Origin: Epinephelus fuscoguttatus
Lineage: Eukaryota > Chordata > Actinopteri > Perciformes > Serranidae
Reading direction: 5' to 3'
Assembly: GCF_011397635.1 (NCBI RefSeq)
Contig: NC_064775.1
Coordinates: forward strand, 11,682,952 to 11,746,951
Length of the DNA stretch: 64,000 nucleotides
A program made the translations under genes and the position numbers. This document shows, one piece after another, positions 12,711 to 26,805 of the stretch; position 1 is the stretch's first letter; the number at the start of each line of letters is the position of its first letter. The notes beneath the pieces are model-generated. The model was not told the origin of the DNA, searched no databases, and worked only from the letters and a program-made list of their open reading frames with translations.

Positions 12711-13916
12711 GTAAGAAATAAACGCCATTTTAATACAGCTTTTATTTAGCCAGCTTAGTAGCCGTTTACATCTGGTTCGGCTACGTGTTAGCTAGCGCGG
12801 ATAAATGAAAGCACAGCTAGCTAACGTTGATGTCAAACGGTGAGATGATAGCGAGGCTAAGGTTACTGTTATCTAACGTTCAGCAGCAGGAGGAGAGATG
12901 GTGTCAAGTTGGCCTGACCCCAAAGATAGTCACTTTATCAGCTGCTGATATGTCGTAGTTTACATTAGCTTCGCACCCGGCTTAGTTACGTAGTGCTAGT
13001 TCGCCACTTTGGTGTTTTCTGGCGAGGACGTCACGACGAACCTCAACTAAAAAAAACACCTATGTAGAAGTGTTCCCGTTATTTTTAAATGTGTATAACT
13101 CGTACACAAGACATAACACATTTTAAATAATCGTTTGGCTCCTGTCTTCAATTCGGCATAAACTACAAGTACAGTAATTCATTAGAAATATGAATAATTG
13201 GTGTGTCTCTAATGCAGGAAGTTACACAGTTGTCAGACCGTAATACATAACAAGGTATTGGCCATAACTTTAACATTATAATACACAATGTAATGTCCAT
13301 TTCAGTGCTGCTAACTTAGATTGCAATTGTGCAGATCAAGGTTGGTTAATGGCTTTGGCGACATTTACCCTACTGCCTCCATAAGATTAAGGATGGTTTG
13401 CCATATATATGAAGTAGTCTATATTTAGACCAAGTCAGCAGCAGGCTGTAAGAAGCTAATCTGAGATAGGTGTTGGGATTAAGCAAGACTTGATTTACAG
13501 AAAGTGTGTTTATTTATGTTGACTGATCCAATTTAATAAACGTGCCTGTAAACTTCTGCCTCTAGACTTATTGGTATTAAGGCTAATTAAAACGCACAAC
13601 AAAGCATCAAAAAATTGTATGAACAAAACAGAAATGATGACACCTAACAGGCAGAATGTATTCTAAAGCATTGGTACATATTATATCCATGTAGACAACT
13701 ATTAAAACAGAAAAGTACACCCTGTTCTGTACATCAGGGTGGCGTCTAGAGTGACACCTTCATGCCGTAAGCTCAAATTGCCCCTGACACACAAGTACAT
13801 TTAGTAATGGTGATGCAACTTAACTGTTGTGCACTGTGGTTCAACATGGGCTCACAATATTTTAAAGTGCTTCAGATAAGTTGCTGTTAATGCATGCTTT
13901 TGTTTACAGGAGGTGT

Positions 13917-15953
<2,037 letters not shown>

Positions 15954-16694
15954 GCCTTTTGTAGCATTTTGGTAGCAAAGCTTTACTTGAAAGTGTGTGA
16001 CATTGAGGATTTGAGTATTTTTAGCGTTCAATGATACACTTTAAAAAGTTATGTCTCAACAAAATCACCAGGTCTGACCTAAAAGCTTAAGATCCTAAAT
16101 TAATAACAAGATTTAGACCATTCAAATAATTACGACCAATTTGACTAAGATATGAAACTACATATTATAAAAACATTCCAGACCTCCTAATATCATGTCT
16201 TTGGTAACATCTGTGATTTTGAACCCCCTCCTTATCTGTCCATCCAGCTTTTGTGTGAAACTAATGTGCTTACTGTGCTGCAAGCGCCTGCTGGATACTG
16301 TCACCACCTGACTGCACTGTTAAGAGAGTTAAGCTCTCTCTCTCTGAATGTACTGTATTTATATATGTATGTCATATTGTGAATGTAAAGTATGCAGATG
16401 CCGGCCTGTCGTCTGTAGCAGCTAAATGCTTGCCTTAGGGGGGCACCTCTGCCGTCCTGAAAACCAGTTAGCTGTTAGCAAGAGCTGCACTCCAACTGGC
16501 CACCAAAATACACCATAATCATAAACACTGAAAGGCTTTACCTCGGGTGCTGTTACTATAGAAACTGGTAACGCTTGCCCTTCTGTAGGGATAGTTTACG
16601 GGTGCTTTAACTGTAGTTGCCTAGCAGAGCTTTAGACCTTCAAGTGTTCAGGTTAAAGAAGAATAGCTCCTTTGCACTAGGTGATTTTGATATT

Positions 16695-16774
16695 TTTATT
16701 TCTATCTAAATGGTTTTTATTGTTGCTTTCTGTGTGGAAGCTGCAGTCTCGGTGCTGAATCTTTATGAATGTTT
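16695..16774 (-). terminator. c8orf74: candidate c8orf74 polyadenylation signals
   Basis: Read on the minus strand, ATTAAA at about 16769-16774 and AATAAA motifs at about 16715 and 16695 are the first poly(A) signals I found downstream of the c8orf74 stop. All lie inside the tdh 3' UTR, so the two transcripts could overlap. Confidence 0.35.
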
Positions 16775-16936
16775 AATCAGTTAATGTAGCAGCCGTCGGA
16801 GTTCTTCAGTTTTGGAGTTGTGCTTCCATGACTTGAGTTTGTGAAAGGCACCAGAGCTCTATTATTATTTTTTTGAATGTTGATGTTATTTATGAAGCTA
16901 TTCTTTGAAGTTTCTGTCAAATCAAAAGTTTTTTTA

Positions 16937-16942
16937 AATAAA
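16937..16942 (+). terminator. tdh: tdh polyadenylation signal (AATAAA)
   Basis: A canonical AATAAA lies 984 bases after the tdh stop codon, followed by TGTT-rich sequence. It implies a 3' UTR of about 1 kb that ends roughly 180 bases before the stop codon of the convergent c8orf74 gene. Confidence 0.65.
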
Positions 16943-17136
16943 TACATAAATGAAACTTGTTCTTAATGCTTTTCCTTTATAACCATACACAAACATGGTA
17001 CATGCATGTGGTCATAAACCAGGTTGCGGAGTCTTGCCTTGTTGTATTTGACGATTAACCTGACAGTTAATGCTTTGAAACAGGTCGTCTGTAGGTCCTT
17101 AACAATTATAAAATTCAATTTCATAAATATTAGGCC

Positions 17137-19134
17137 TTATCCTGCATTCCCAGACTCTCTCTGTCCTGTCCTTGCTGTGTGTTGCTTTGCCTTTGTTGCA
17201 TTTGAATGTAAGTCAGTGTGACTTGTGTTGGAAAGAACAGGACAGTGGAGCCTTCCGGTGGCCAGTGCTGCCTGCTGCAGTTTCAGCTGCAGGATGTCAC
17301 TGAGCAGGGAAGCCTCTTGGTTCAGACTCTCCAGCATCTGGCCTTCTGTTGCCTTCACTGCTGCACGAACCAACGCTGCAACACCCTACAGAGAATGGCA
17401 GCCAAACTGAGCGATACTCCAACATGCTTTTTGAGTGGTTTTATAAGCCTTGGTGAGTTTTACCTGTTGGTCCAGTTGCTCATCTTCAGGAACATCAACC
17501 TCCCCCACAGTGACCCTTGACCCTTCTCTGAGACTCTGCAGCTTCTCCTCCTTCTGTTGCAACACTGAGGTGAGCTCAGCTTGTCGACGCTGATCCTCCC
17601 ACACATGCAGATCTGTACCCTGCAGCACATGCACAGCACACTCAGATATATGATATGTTAATTGCAGCTGGTTGCTAGTCAGGGGTAACAAGGGCGTCAT
17701 TACCTGCGCTAGAGGACAGGGTGTAGGCGGCAACTGCACCTCCAAGTGTAGCTGAGCGATGGACATGTGAGCAGCTCCACCCACCACCGCCTGGAGAAGC
17801 CTCTGCCGGGTGATGCAAATGTCTGTGAGGAACTTGGTGAACTCGTGTTGGTGGACAGAGGTGAGGTTTGGCAAATACTCAGACAGCACATCTCTCAGCA
17901 AGGACAATATTTTGGCTGCGTTGAGACCTGATGGATAGAAGACAATAATGTCTATCAGCCTGAGAGGTTTTAATCACGACCTCCAGGTGAAGCACTGTGT
18001 CACCTTCAAGGCCTCCATACACTACACTGCTGTTTGCTCTCACCGTCCAGCTGCGGGAAGATGCCTTTGGCGATCACAGCTGCCCGGATCACGTTAGACC
18101 ATGAGAAGCCACGGGCTGCTGCAAACATGGCAATGTCATACACAAACTCCTGGTGGAAGCACCGCTGCTCATCACAGAACTCAGGCCACAGGAAGTGACA
18201 GCTGAGCCTCTGCACACCTGCATCTCTCTGTCACAGACAGGGATACAGCCACAACAACACAGTTACTATTACTAATGCATTGATGTATAAGCAATGACTT
18301 AAAAGGTGGAGCTTTAACTTTTATGAATGACACATCTCAACTTTTTTGCACCTCAATCTTTGGGTTATGGTTCACTCACTTTACTTTGTTGTTTCTGCTG
18401 ATACAAGTACATCATTACATCTTTTTGTCTTTTCATGCTTCACTTTATATATAGTGTTCAAGCTTTTTAAGGTTATTTGTCTGGACTCCACACATAATAT
18501 GAAATGTGAGGTTTCAGGGTCCTCCACCTAAACTTTTGAGCATCAAACAGTTAACTTCCTGCTTTCTGGTGACCTTTAATGCACCATTTTGTGCTGTTTT
18601 GGGATAAATTTATGGTGTAAATGTTTTTAATTTTGTCAAAATAAAAGTCCTCTGCCACTTTCATCTTTTCATTAATGGGGACAAATACACTAAAGACTCT
18701 AAATATTGAGGGGGACGTGTTCCATGTGTCCCCCTGAAATCAACTCTTAAGTTTAAGTGTTGTAATTTATACTACACGCCAGACTACGTGAGGTTATTAT
18801 ATTGTTTTGTATATTAATAAGCTGCATGCAACTGTAGCTATCAAATAAATATAGTGGAGTTGAGTATAAAATTTTATTCTGGAACGAAGTGAAGAATATA
18901 AAGTAGCATATAATGCCTCAAAAGTTAGCTCGCGTTTACTCTCTCAGTCGGTTACTGCATGTTTGGGTCGATTATGTTGGTGTTTTAAAATTCCAAGTAG
19001 CACAGGAACGCACCACAATAACACGTCACTCTGTTTTCAGTCATTAAATAAAGCTTTCAGGTGTAAATTCAAAGCTCGCCTACCTGTTGTTTCACTATCT
19101 GTGCTATTTCGCTTTCTGTAAGGGCCTCCATCAT
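17137..19134 (-). CDS. c8orf74: C8orf74 homologue (possible CLAMP/C1a-32 family ciliary protein)
   Basis: Five exons on the minus strand: 19134-19084, 18227-18044, 17927-17704, 17619-17464 and 17385-17137. All have GT-AG borders and join in frame to 287 aa, close to the ~294 aa of human C8orf74. Identity rests on the length, on the WPEFCDEQR and AQLHLEVQLPPTPCPLAQ blocks, and on its place head-to-head with rp1l1 as in human 8p23.1. Residues about 150-235 are Glu/Gln-rich and helical (QQKEEKLQSLREG), like a coiled coil. From memory, the family is linked to the Chlamydomonas C1a-32 central-pair protein domain (CLAMP), which would suggest an axonemal role; this is not proved by the sequence. Translation starts at a doubled ATG (19134 or 19131). 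The C-terminal ~30 residues are low in conservation signals. Confidence 0.85.
18551..18745 (+). repeat. dispersed repeat family B, copy 2
   Basis: Lies in c8orf74 intron 1. It shares with 7943-8118 the blocks AATTTTGTCAAAAT, AAAAGTCCTCTG, CTAAATATTGAGGGGG and TGTCCCCC, in the same order and orientation. Confidence 0.75.
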
Positions 19135-19158
19135 TGATAAACTACGAGAGAGTGCTTG

Positions 19159-19216
19159 GTTGCCATTGGAGACGGACGCGGGCGCGTAGTGCGGCGCTGT
19201 TAACGTGATGACGTCA
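19159..19216 (-). promoter_or_regulatory. c8orf74: c8orf74 core promoter: RFX X-box plus CRE
   Basis: At 19159-19173, GTTGCC-ATT-GGAGAC matches an RFX X-box: on the minus strand the downstream half is a perfect GGCAAC. It lies 25 bases from the start codon. At 19209-19216 there is a perfect palindromic CRE, TGACGTCA, and a second half-site CTGACGTA follows at about 19222. The surroundings are CpG-rich (GGACGCGGGCGCG). RFX sites mark ciliary genes and CRE sites mark CREM targets in spermatids. The motif calls are direct; the function is inferred. Confidence 0.6.
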
Positions 19217-21129
19217 AACGCGCTGACGTAGAGTGTATAGCAGCTGATGGAATGTTCAGATACAGATTACTTTGCTGTCAGCGTTACCTTTAGTTTCTGC
19301 CATATAATATAACTACATGTAGACTAAAATAAATAGTATTAATTAATTATTCAATTAATTATTCACTATATATTTTGGAACAATATAGAATGAGTTTATC
19401 AGACACTTGTTGTTGTTTAATGGCGGCTGATTGACAGAAGCTGCTGACATTGTTATGGTTTGTGTCTGTGTGTTTGTCAGTGAGCACCGGAGCCACTAAC
19501 AGGTCCTATCATGTAACGAGGCTTAATCAATCAGGGACTACAGATGGCTCAGGCAGGGTTAATCCTCTTTAACATGAATCCCACTCCTCTTCTCCTCCTC
19601 CCCCTCCTCCTCCTCTCTTCTCCCCCCTTCTTCTGCTCTTCTCCGCCTCCTCATACGGTTCTGTATAAATTGGAGGAGTGGGGTTTCTAATGTAAAGATA
19701 ACACATTGAGATTTTGTCAAGGTAGCCATGTCAACAATACACCACTTCCGGTTGTGCATTTAAAAATAAAAGTTAGATTAGCTGAATTGCTTTTATCTTT
19801 TATTGAAAATGATGTATTATTCACATTAGATAGGGAGATGTAACTTTACTTCATGTAAAAGATTACATGAAAAAATGACGTGCATAAAAAAAGGCTCAAA
19901 ATTAATTTAGTTTTAAGATTAAGAGTTTTAAAAATTGCTTAAGTTCAGTGAATTTCAACAACCAAGCAGGTCAAATGTGGATTTCAGCTTTTTGAATAAT
20001 AATTATCCATAGAAAAAATGTTAAGAAGTAATTATAAAAGCAAGTAATTATAAAAGTAACTATAAAAAGGACTGTATAGCCTTTCTCTCTCCCTCCTCTA
20101 CATTTGATACTATAACAGACCCAGTTCTTTTCCAACCTAAGGGTGAATGGTCTGGATTTGTTGCATCCAACAGTTGGAAGATTTTTTGATATTATGAGGC
20201 AAGGCTCATTTTACTGAGCCTGATTTCTCATATCTAAGAAGAAACAAACTGGAAAACTCCACAGTGAGTTGCACTGGTGTGCCTAACCATTTCATCTAGG
20301 TGCACCAGCACATAATTTAGATGCACCCAATTTTTTTCACTGTGCCTTTTTGGGCCACAATAATACCTTTTAAGCATCACCTTTTTTGTCTTTTCCCATA
20401 TGCATTGGTAATGTCTCAGCCAGGGGTGTGAGGGGACACAAAAGTCATGGTTTGCTTCATACCCTGGTTTAGGAGTAACGAAAAAGTGTGAGTTTGCTAC
20501 AACCCACAAAAAAAGACCACAAATGAAGTGTCGCCTACAGGCTGATATCGCACTTGTGAACTTTGGTTACACATTATGTGTGAGGAAAAGTGCATCAGTG
20601 TCATAAATGTTAGGCAGGGTCACTGGTGCAACCAATAAAAAAAGTTCAGTGTTAAGTGTAAAATATTAGTTTAGTCAGATTTTTGCTCTCACATATGTTG
20701 CATGTGTGACCAAAGTGGTCTCACTCTGGAGCCCTGAAACTCTAACATTTACTTAAAACTCTGGTTTTGTGACAAAATAAATTTAAATATGGACGGTGCT
20801 CTCTGTACACCTTGGAAATAGCAGTGTTTTATTTTATTTATTTTAGATGCTTTTTAGACATTTCTCTGTCTAATCTGTCTAATTTGGTTAATCAAAATAC
20901 AATAATGAGTCGATACCATATTCATTAACATCTATTATTATCTTAATGTCACAGTATTTGGGCAAGGCTGTTATTTTAAACCATCTAAGTGACTTTATGA
21001 TGGTGTTAATTATTGGTCCAATCATTTTTAATTATGTGGCAGCCTGTCAATAGGTGAGTCTATAATATTTCCTTTACAAACTAAAATGCACGCTTTAATT
21101 TGAAAGTCTACATCACTGTACTTCCGGTC
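19217..21129. other. gene-free interval between c8orf74 and the rp1l1 upstream region
   Basis: Contains a pyrimidine tract (about 19565-19640) and AT-rich sequence. A segment at about 20220-20760 (AACTCCACAGTGAG, GGTGCACCAGCACA, AGATGCACCC) resembles an interspersed fish repeat I have seen before. No gene is supported. Confidence 0.5.
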
Positions 21130-21351
21130 ACTACGCCGCAGACTTGACGCGTGTCTGAACATGCGCCTCATATGTGAGATCTGCGGGGTAAACAGGACGC
21201 GCAGCGCTTCTCTGTCCGATGCTGCTGACGGAGCTGTCCGCCGCTGCTCCACCTCACTTTCATATCTGACGTCTTCATATTCCTCTGTGGATCTGTGAAC
21301 AGACATTGATCTTCATCATCATCATCACTCCATCGGTATGCATCCATAAAG
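21130..21351 (+). other. rp1l1: candidate non-coding first exon and promoter of rp1l1
   Basis: A locally CpG-rich island (GCGGGGTAAACAGGACGCGCAG and the following bases) ends in a strong donor, CATAAAG followed by GTGAGACT, at 21351/21352. The first coding exon of rp1l1 begins at 26787 with an acceptor, so a 5' untranslated exon must lie upstream on the plus strand. This is the best candidate in the 7 kb between the two genes. A transcription start could equally lie elsewhere in 21-26.7 kb. Confidence 0.35.
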
Positions 21352-21525
21352 GTGAGACTGTTTGCTTTCCTTTCTCTCTAACTCATGTTGCCTACAAACA
21401 AGATGTATACTTAAGCTCCTATAGATCTATACCACCTGCTGTGGGTGCCTGGTGATGTTTTATAACTCCCTGCGTGTGTGTGTGTTTAGGAGGAGGTATG
21501 CACGTATACATATGCAGACAGTATT

Positions 21526-21527
<2 letters not shown>

Positions 21528-21559
<32 letters not shown>
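21528..21559. repeat. (GT)n microsatellite
   Basis: Sixteen near-perfect GT units. Confidence 0.95.
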
Positions 21560-21560
<1 letters not shown>

Positions 21561-22089
21561 TCCAGGTGTTAGGATGAAGTGAGTCACACACACCTGCTTA
21601 TTGGATGAAAGACAGAGAGCAGGAGGGATTGTACCAAGAGGAGTGAGTGGACCTCCAAAAGTAGGCCACACACCATAATCTCTCCTCTGCTCTCCTCTTC
21701 CTTTGTTACATCAATATCACTTCTGCACTCACTGTACTTCACTTACTTTTGTTTACAGTCAGAGGAAAAGTAAAGTCTCTGTCTGAATGCTGTTGCGTAA
21801 CACCAACAACAATGCAGAAGTGATGACTTCCTTGATTTATCCACAAGGAATACCCATTAGCACCCAAGGTTTTCCAGAGACCAGCTGCCTGGTGCTTCAC
21901 TTTGATGCTCCTGTCAGCACAGGACCTACTCATCCCTGACTTCCTGTCTACCCAGAAGTCTCTGAGGCCCACCTACTCTTTTCCTGTCTGTCATTAAAGC
22001 TGTGAGGCAGATACAGATTGATGGAATGAGGAGTTATGTAAGTCTGAATTACTAAAGGATGTTAAAATGGAAATGGAAAAAGAGTCATT

Positions 22090-22562
22090 GTAGATTCTCA
22101 CCAGGATAGTCCGGGGGACTCGGTTCGATTGAGCGGGGAATGCTGAAAAATTTCACACCTTCATTTGGTTCGGTTCACTTTCACACTGCACTTTTTGCAG
22201 TTACAACAGCTGCTCGTTTGGGAGCGGTATTGCCCGAAACAACCACTGACCAGAAAGGAAAAAAAAGCATGAGGATGAAGAAAACCCAGCTTAGAATGAA
22301 AACCAAAATCCATACCCTTCAGCCGGCTTGGTCACCACAAAAACGCCAAACACCAAAATGCGCAATGCGCTCTACGTCACTTCCTCTATTTGGTTCGCTG
22401 AACCGAGACTCCCAGTTTTCAAGCGGACCAGGGTTCGCTTGTTTGGTCTGTCCCAGAGTTCGAATGAGCATCCACACCACTCCAAACGAATCGAGCTATC
22501 CGTGGAAGCGGACCAGGGTTCGTTTAAAGTGGGCCAAATAGCGCCAGTGTGAATGCGTCCTT
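22090..22562. mobile_element. non-autonomous DNA transposon remnant
   Basis: The segment is bounded by CTCGGTTCGATT-type text on the left and GCGCCAGTGTGAATGCGTCC on the right. It contains repeated GCGGACCAGGGTTCG blocks and paired TTTGGTTCGGTTCAC / GGTTCGCTGAACCG text. This vocabulary is typical of abundant non-coding MITEs in fish genomes. The frames in it are not genes. Confidence 0.55.
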
Positions 22563-23334
22563 AGTCAATGTCGCAATGCGGTGTCTCTGAACAGCAGCAG
22601 ATGGCATTGCTTTGATGAAGTTTAAAGTCTGAAGGACTTTCATGACAATAACCCTTTAAAAAAAGAAAATCTTTCAATTTGTTGCCTTTAAAAGAAACTT
22701 TTTTTTCAGCCCTAGTCTTATTTTGTAGATTTGCTTATAGAGACAAAACCTTGAGACACTAGAATTCAGTTTTGTAGAAGCCAAACTAAACTGGGAGATT
22801 TTTTAAAAATAATTCAGCTTTTAGAATATAAGACGTGAACTATGTGCTCATTTCAAATTAATTGGACTTCATTTTTGTTTTGTGTTTTTATGCTTTACTT
22901 TACAAACTTCAATTTTGCAGTTACAGTTCAAGCACTGAACTTAAAGCTGCCCTAATTAATATTTTCGTATAACAATGGATAAGATGACGACTTGTTTATA
23001 AAGAGGGTCACTCACAGCGTTGACCCACAGAGATTTATCACCCAGCTCTGTAGTTCCCCTCAGTTTCATAGACGGTTTTGTCACCTTTCAGCTCGTTGTT
23101 TTGCTTTACTGTCGTGGTTCACTTTCAACGCTCGTATCAGCATCGTTTCGAGATGCAGCAGGCAGCTGTTTTCTGTAAAAGACACTTCAGAAAACCCACT
23201 GTACACACCAAAGAGCCAGCTAGCTCCATATTAATAAGGAGCCTACAATCTTGACGAACTTACCACTGATACTGTCTTTAAGAGTCTTTGGTGCGTTCAG
23301 CTAGCATGAAGGTGAAACCATACAACCAAAGCCC

Positions 23335-23650
23335 ACTGGGAACAACCATGTTGGCATAGCTTGTCAGGAAGGGGGCTAAATACTGCTCCAAATTAAGGAT
23401 AAATTTTGCAGAGGGAACAACTGGCGTGGCCATTTTCAAATTGATCCCTTGAACTCTCACCTCAAGATATTTGAATGAAAATGGGTTTGATGGGTACCAA
23501 CGAGTTTCCCCTAAATTTGACAAGGCTTGTTCCTAGTAAATGTTTTGTACCTTGCAATAAATGTACGCCCTCAAATTAAAGCTGTATGTTTGTCTTTTTA
23601 AAGAAAAGGACAACTAGCCTATTCGAAGAATTATGAATTGCCTAACACAA
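23335..23650 (+). repeat. dispersed repeat family A, copy 2
   Basis: The partner of 2395-2690, in the same orientation. It lies in the interval between c8orf74 and rp1l1, probably in rp1l1 intron 1. Confidence 0.75.
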
Positions 23651-24122
23651 TAAAACAGGATTGTTGTGGAACTCAACATGTCGACGCACATGAGATGATA
23701 ATTCCTTAACTCTCCACACTGTTTGTTCTTCACAACCCTGTATACTTCAAAAGCATAATCAAATTCCTGAAATTCAGGTATGGCTTTTAGTTTTGGTGCC
23801 ATCCCAAGACTTCCAGTGGCCCCATCTGAAAAATGGGGGCAAATAAGTAAATAGGGACAAGATGAAAACACAGTGAAAATATGAAGTGTAAAATAATTAT
23901 AAGTGGTTCTTCATACTCATTAAAGTGGTGTGTTGCTGGTTGTGATGATGAACCAGTCATGATTTGCTCATCATTGTTTTCCCACTGCTCCTCCAATAAT
24001 AACTAGTTTGCCTCGACACAGCTCGAGAGCAGCAGTTGGTGTTTTCGGTGATTTATAAACAGGAGGAACCCTGCTGTCAGACAGATTGTCTATAATTGAA
24101 ATCCTCTCCAACTGGAGCCGCT

Positions 24123-24123
<1 letters not shown>

Positions 24124-24177
<54 letters not shown>
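24124..24177. repeat. (GT)n microsatellite
   Basis: A nearly pure GT run of about 27 units. The His/Thr-rich frames on the opposite strand arise from it. Confidence 0.97.
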
Positions 24178-24182
<5 letters not shown>

Positions 24183-26786
24183 CATAGAAAGAGACACATA
24201 ACAAGAAAGAGAGAAAGGGTGCAAAGAGGCTGGAAACCTAAGATCTCTGATTTCAAAGTGAAACCTTTGACACACACATACAGACGGTACAAACAGACCA
24301 GTACAGGCCAGGAATCGAACCTTAGGGACCTTTTTCGCTTCAAGCAAGTTTCCTAAATGATAAAAAAATAATATTTCCTGCTCTCCCATCCAGTTGGTGT
24401 AAGGTTCGAAAATAAAAGGAAACCATCAAAATTGCCAACTAGCATGTGCCACTTCCCCAGGTCAGGTGTGGCGTACATAAGAACATCACTCGTCTTGGCC
24501 TCACCATAGCAACCCTCCTCTTTCTTAAGCAGGCTTTTCGTTCTATCCTTAGCCTCCCCCACTCCTGTCTTCTCCTGTCTTCTCCTCTCTCCATCCGCCC
24601 CGCCCCCTCCCCTCTCTGTGCACCTGATTACCGCCAGCCATTTTGCCCTGAGAGCCGTGGAACTGGGGGCTCTGCTGTACATCTTAGTGTATGACTCAAA
24701 CTGCAGAGGAAGCTGCCACACACACACACACACCTATAGACACGTCCACACATAGTGCTGATTCCTGGTCTGACTCAGCCGGTCAGACCCTGCACGGACA
24801 CATTCCCCTCCAGCTTTTTCTCATCTCTTTGGACCATGTTTCCTGAATATGTGAGTAGTGGGGTCAAATTAAAGGTAGAAATTCTTCTTAAGTTATTATT
24901 TAAGATTTTAAAATGTCTTAAATGAGTGAAAAGTGGTAAAAACAGTTCTTTTGTTGAGTTTTAAGTTATAAAATGGGTCTGTAGTTAACATATAATGGCA
25001 ATGCCTTAGTGGTAAAGTAATCTATGGCTTTTAAATGTGCTTGAAAAATGGGTCTACAGTTGATATATGGTGGTAAAAGATAAGTTGTGATACTGATGTT
25101 ATTTTTCAAGTTATGTTTTTGCCATAAAAAGTTCCCCAGCTTGTTGCTATAATGCTCAAGGGGCGAATGCATATAGGTCATGTTATAAGGTATTTTTAAA
25201 ATGTGCTACCAGTTTTGTTTTGTGTCATTTATTGCCTCAAGAAAACTTGGCTGCTAATACTGTAATTTAATGTGATTATCCTTTCAATATATGTGTGTTT
25301 TCAGGTAGGCCTCAGCAGGGGAGATATTGAAAGACAAATGCTAAGCACAGGCCTTCTTCCAGTCCAGCAGCTAATCATGTTCTCTTCATCACTGTTTTGT
25401 TGTTTTGTAATGGTTTGCTTGGATATCATTTAAAAATCATGCGTGTATGTGGTGATGTTTCAGGTGTAAAGTTGTTAGGAGAGGTCGGGCTGAAGAGGGA
25501 TTAAGCGGCAGAGCGTCACGTTGAGTGTCTACAGCTAAGAGCAGTGATTTGGCCTGCAGTCCCGTAGTCTCATGGGACTTAAAAGCCTGCTAAGCCCTCT
25601 TATAATTCACCTTTTTATCACGGGTTATAGAGAATCATCAGAGTTAACAGTCGTGATTAACAGTATTATCATTGTATTGAAAATAAGAGGCAAAGTGTCC
25701 CTGAGCTGTAGTCTCTCGTACTGATTCACCTGTTTATATTGCAGTCGTTTTTATTGCTGCTTATATCATGATACATGATTTTTGTCTTCAAATTCATCTA
25801 AACCAAATAGAAAAGTTTAAATTTGTGTGTCAATCTGTACTCTGTGAGGTCTGATAACAAAGTGAAACTATATGAATTACGTACTGCACATTATGCAAGC
25901 TGTTCAGAAGCAGGACAGAAAGTTTGTACGTCCGCTCCAAATAGGATTTCTACATGTGTGCTAGGCCGTTACGCTATATATAGCTGGCTGTGGGAAGCTC
26001 TGTCTCTAACATATACATAGATATGCATGTTGCTGTAATTAATATTACATTATGCGACAGTAGATGCCAGTCCAGAGGTCTTTTGTCACAAATTATTTTG
26101 GGAGAATGGGAATCATTACGAATCTTTAGGCAATCTGACGATTTTTTTGGCGTGTCGGTTATTAAATGCAGGAAATAATGCAGTAAAAAAAACACTTTTA
26201 GGTTTATCAGGCAAACCATTCACCTGGTAGCCTCCTAATTGATTTGGATGACTTTGTACAAGAAGCCTTCCCCCGCTGGAGCCAAATGACACATGTAACA
26301 CCTTTATATGCCAGGTAGTCTTGTTAGTGGATGTCCTCAGGCAAACACCCTGATTAACGCTTGTGACCTTGTGAGTGTGATTAGAAAGTGTGTTAATGGA
26401 AAAACAAAAGGCTAAATAACACATTAAAGGATAATAAAATAAATAAATGATGACAGATGCACATTTTGGGTATTTAACACTGGGACACACCATCAGGAGA
26501 GGCAAATGTTTTGGTCTCCCCAAAAAATTAGGAATAGTGGCCCCTGATAGCCACTTGTGTTGGCAAAATTTGCAATGAAAACTGGTTAGCATTATTTGGG
26601 ACAGTCAGCTAACTACTGTTAACTGTCATACATATGTTAGGTGTTGCTATCAGCACAATGAAACAAGCATACCTTTGTGTTGTTAGAAACAAAAGCCTTC
26701 ATGGGCTTCTTTACTTAAGTCCAGGATCGTCACTGATTCAACAACTTCTTTACATTCTGTGTTGCAAATTTGTGTGTATCCCTCAG
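24178..26786. other. non-coding interval before rp1l1
   Basis: Probable 5' intron of rp1l1. It contains a degenerate direct duplication with a 75-bp offset (AAAATGGGTCTGTAGTT near 24971 and AAAATGGGTCTACAGTT near 25046) and a short CA run at 24718-24732. No gene was recognised. Confidence 0.5.
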
Positions 26787-26805
26787 GTGTGTGTGAGATC
26801 ACAGC

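Noticed and set aside
22140-22552. Two overlapping plus-strand frames of 74 and 133 codons
   Set aside because: They lie within a transposon remnant built of repeated GCGGACCAGGGTTCG text; different frames are open over the same bases.
26116-26592. 158-codon minus-strand open frame before rp1l1
   Set aside because: No motif, no similarity I can recall, and atypical composition; probably chance in AT-rich DNA.
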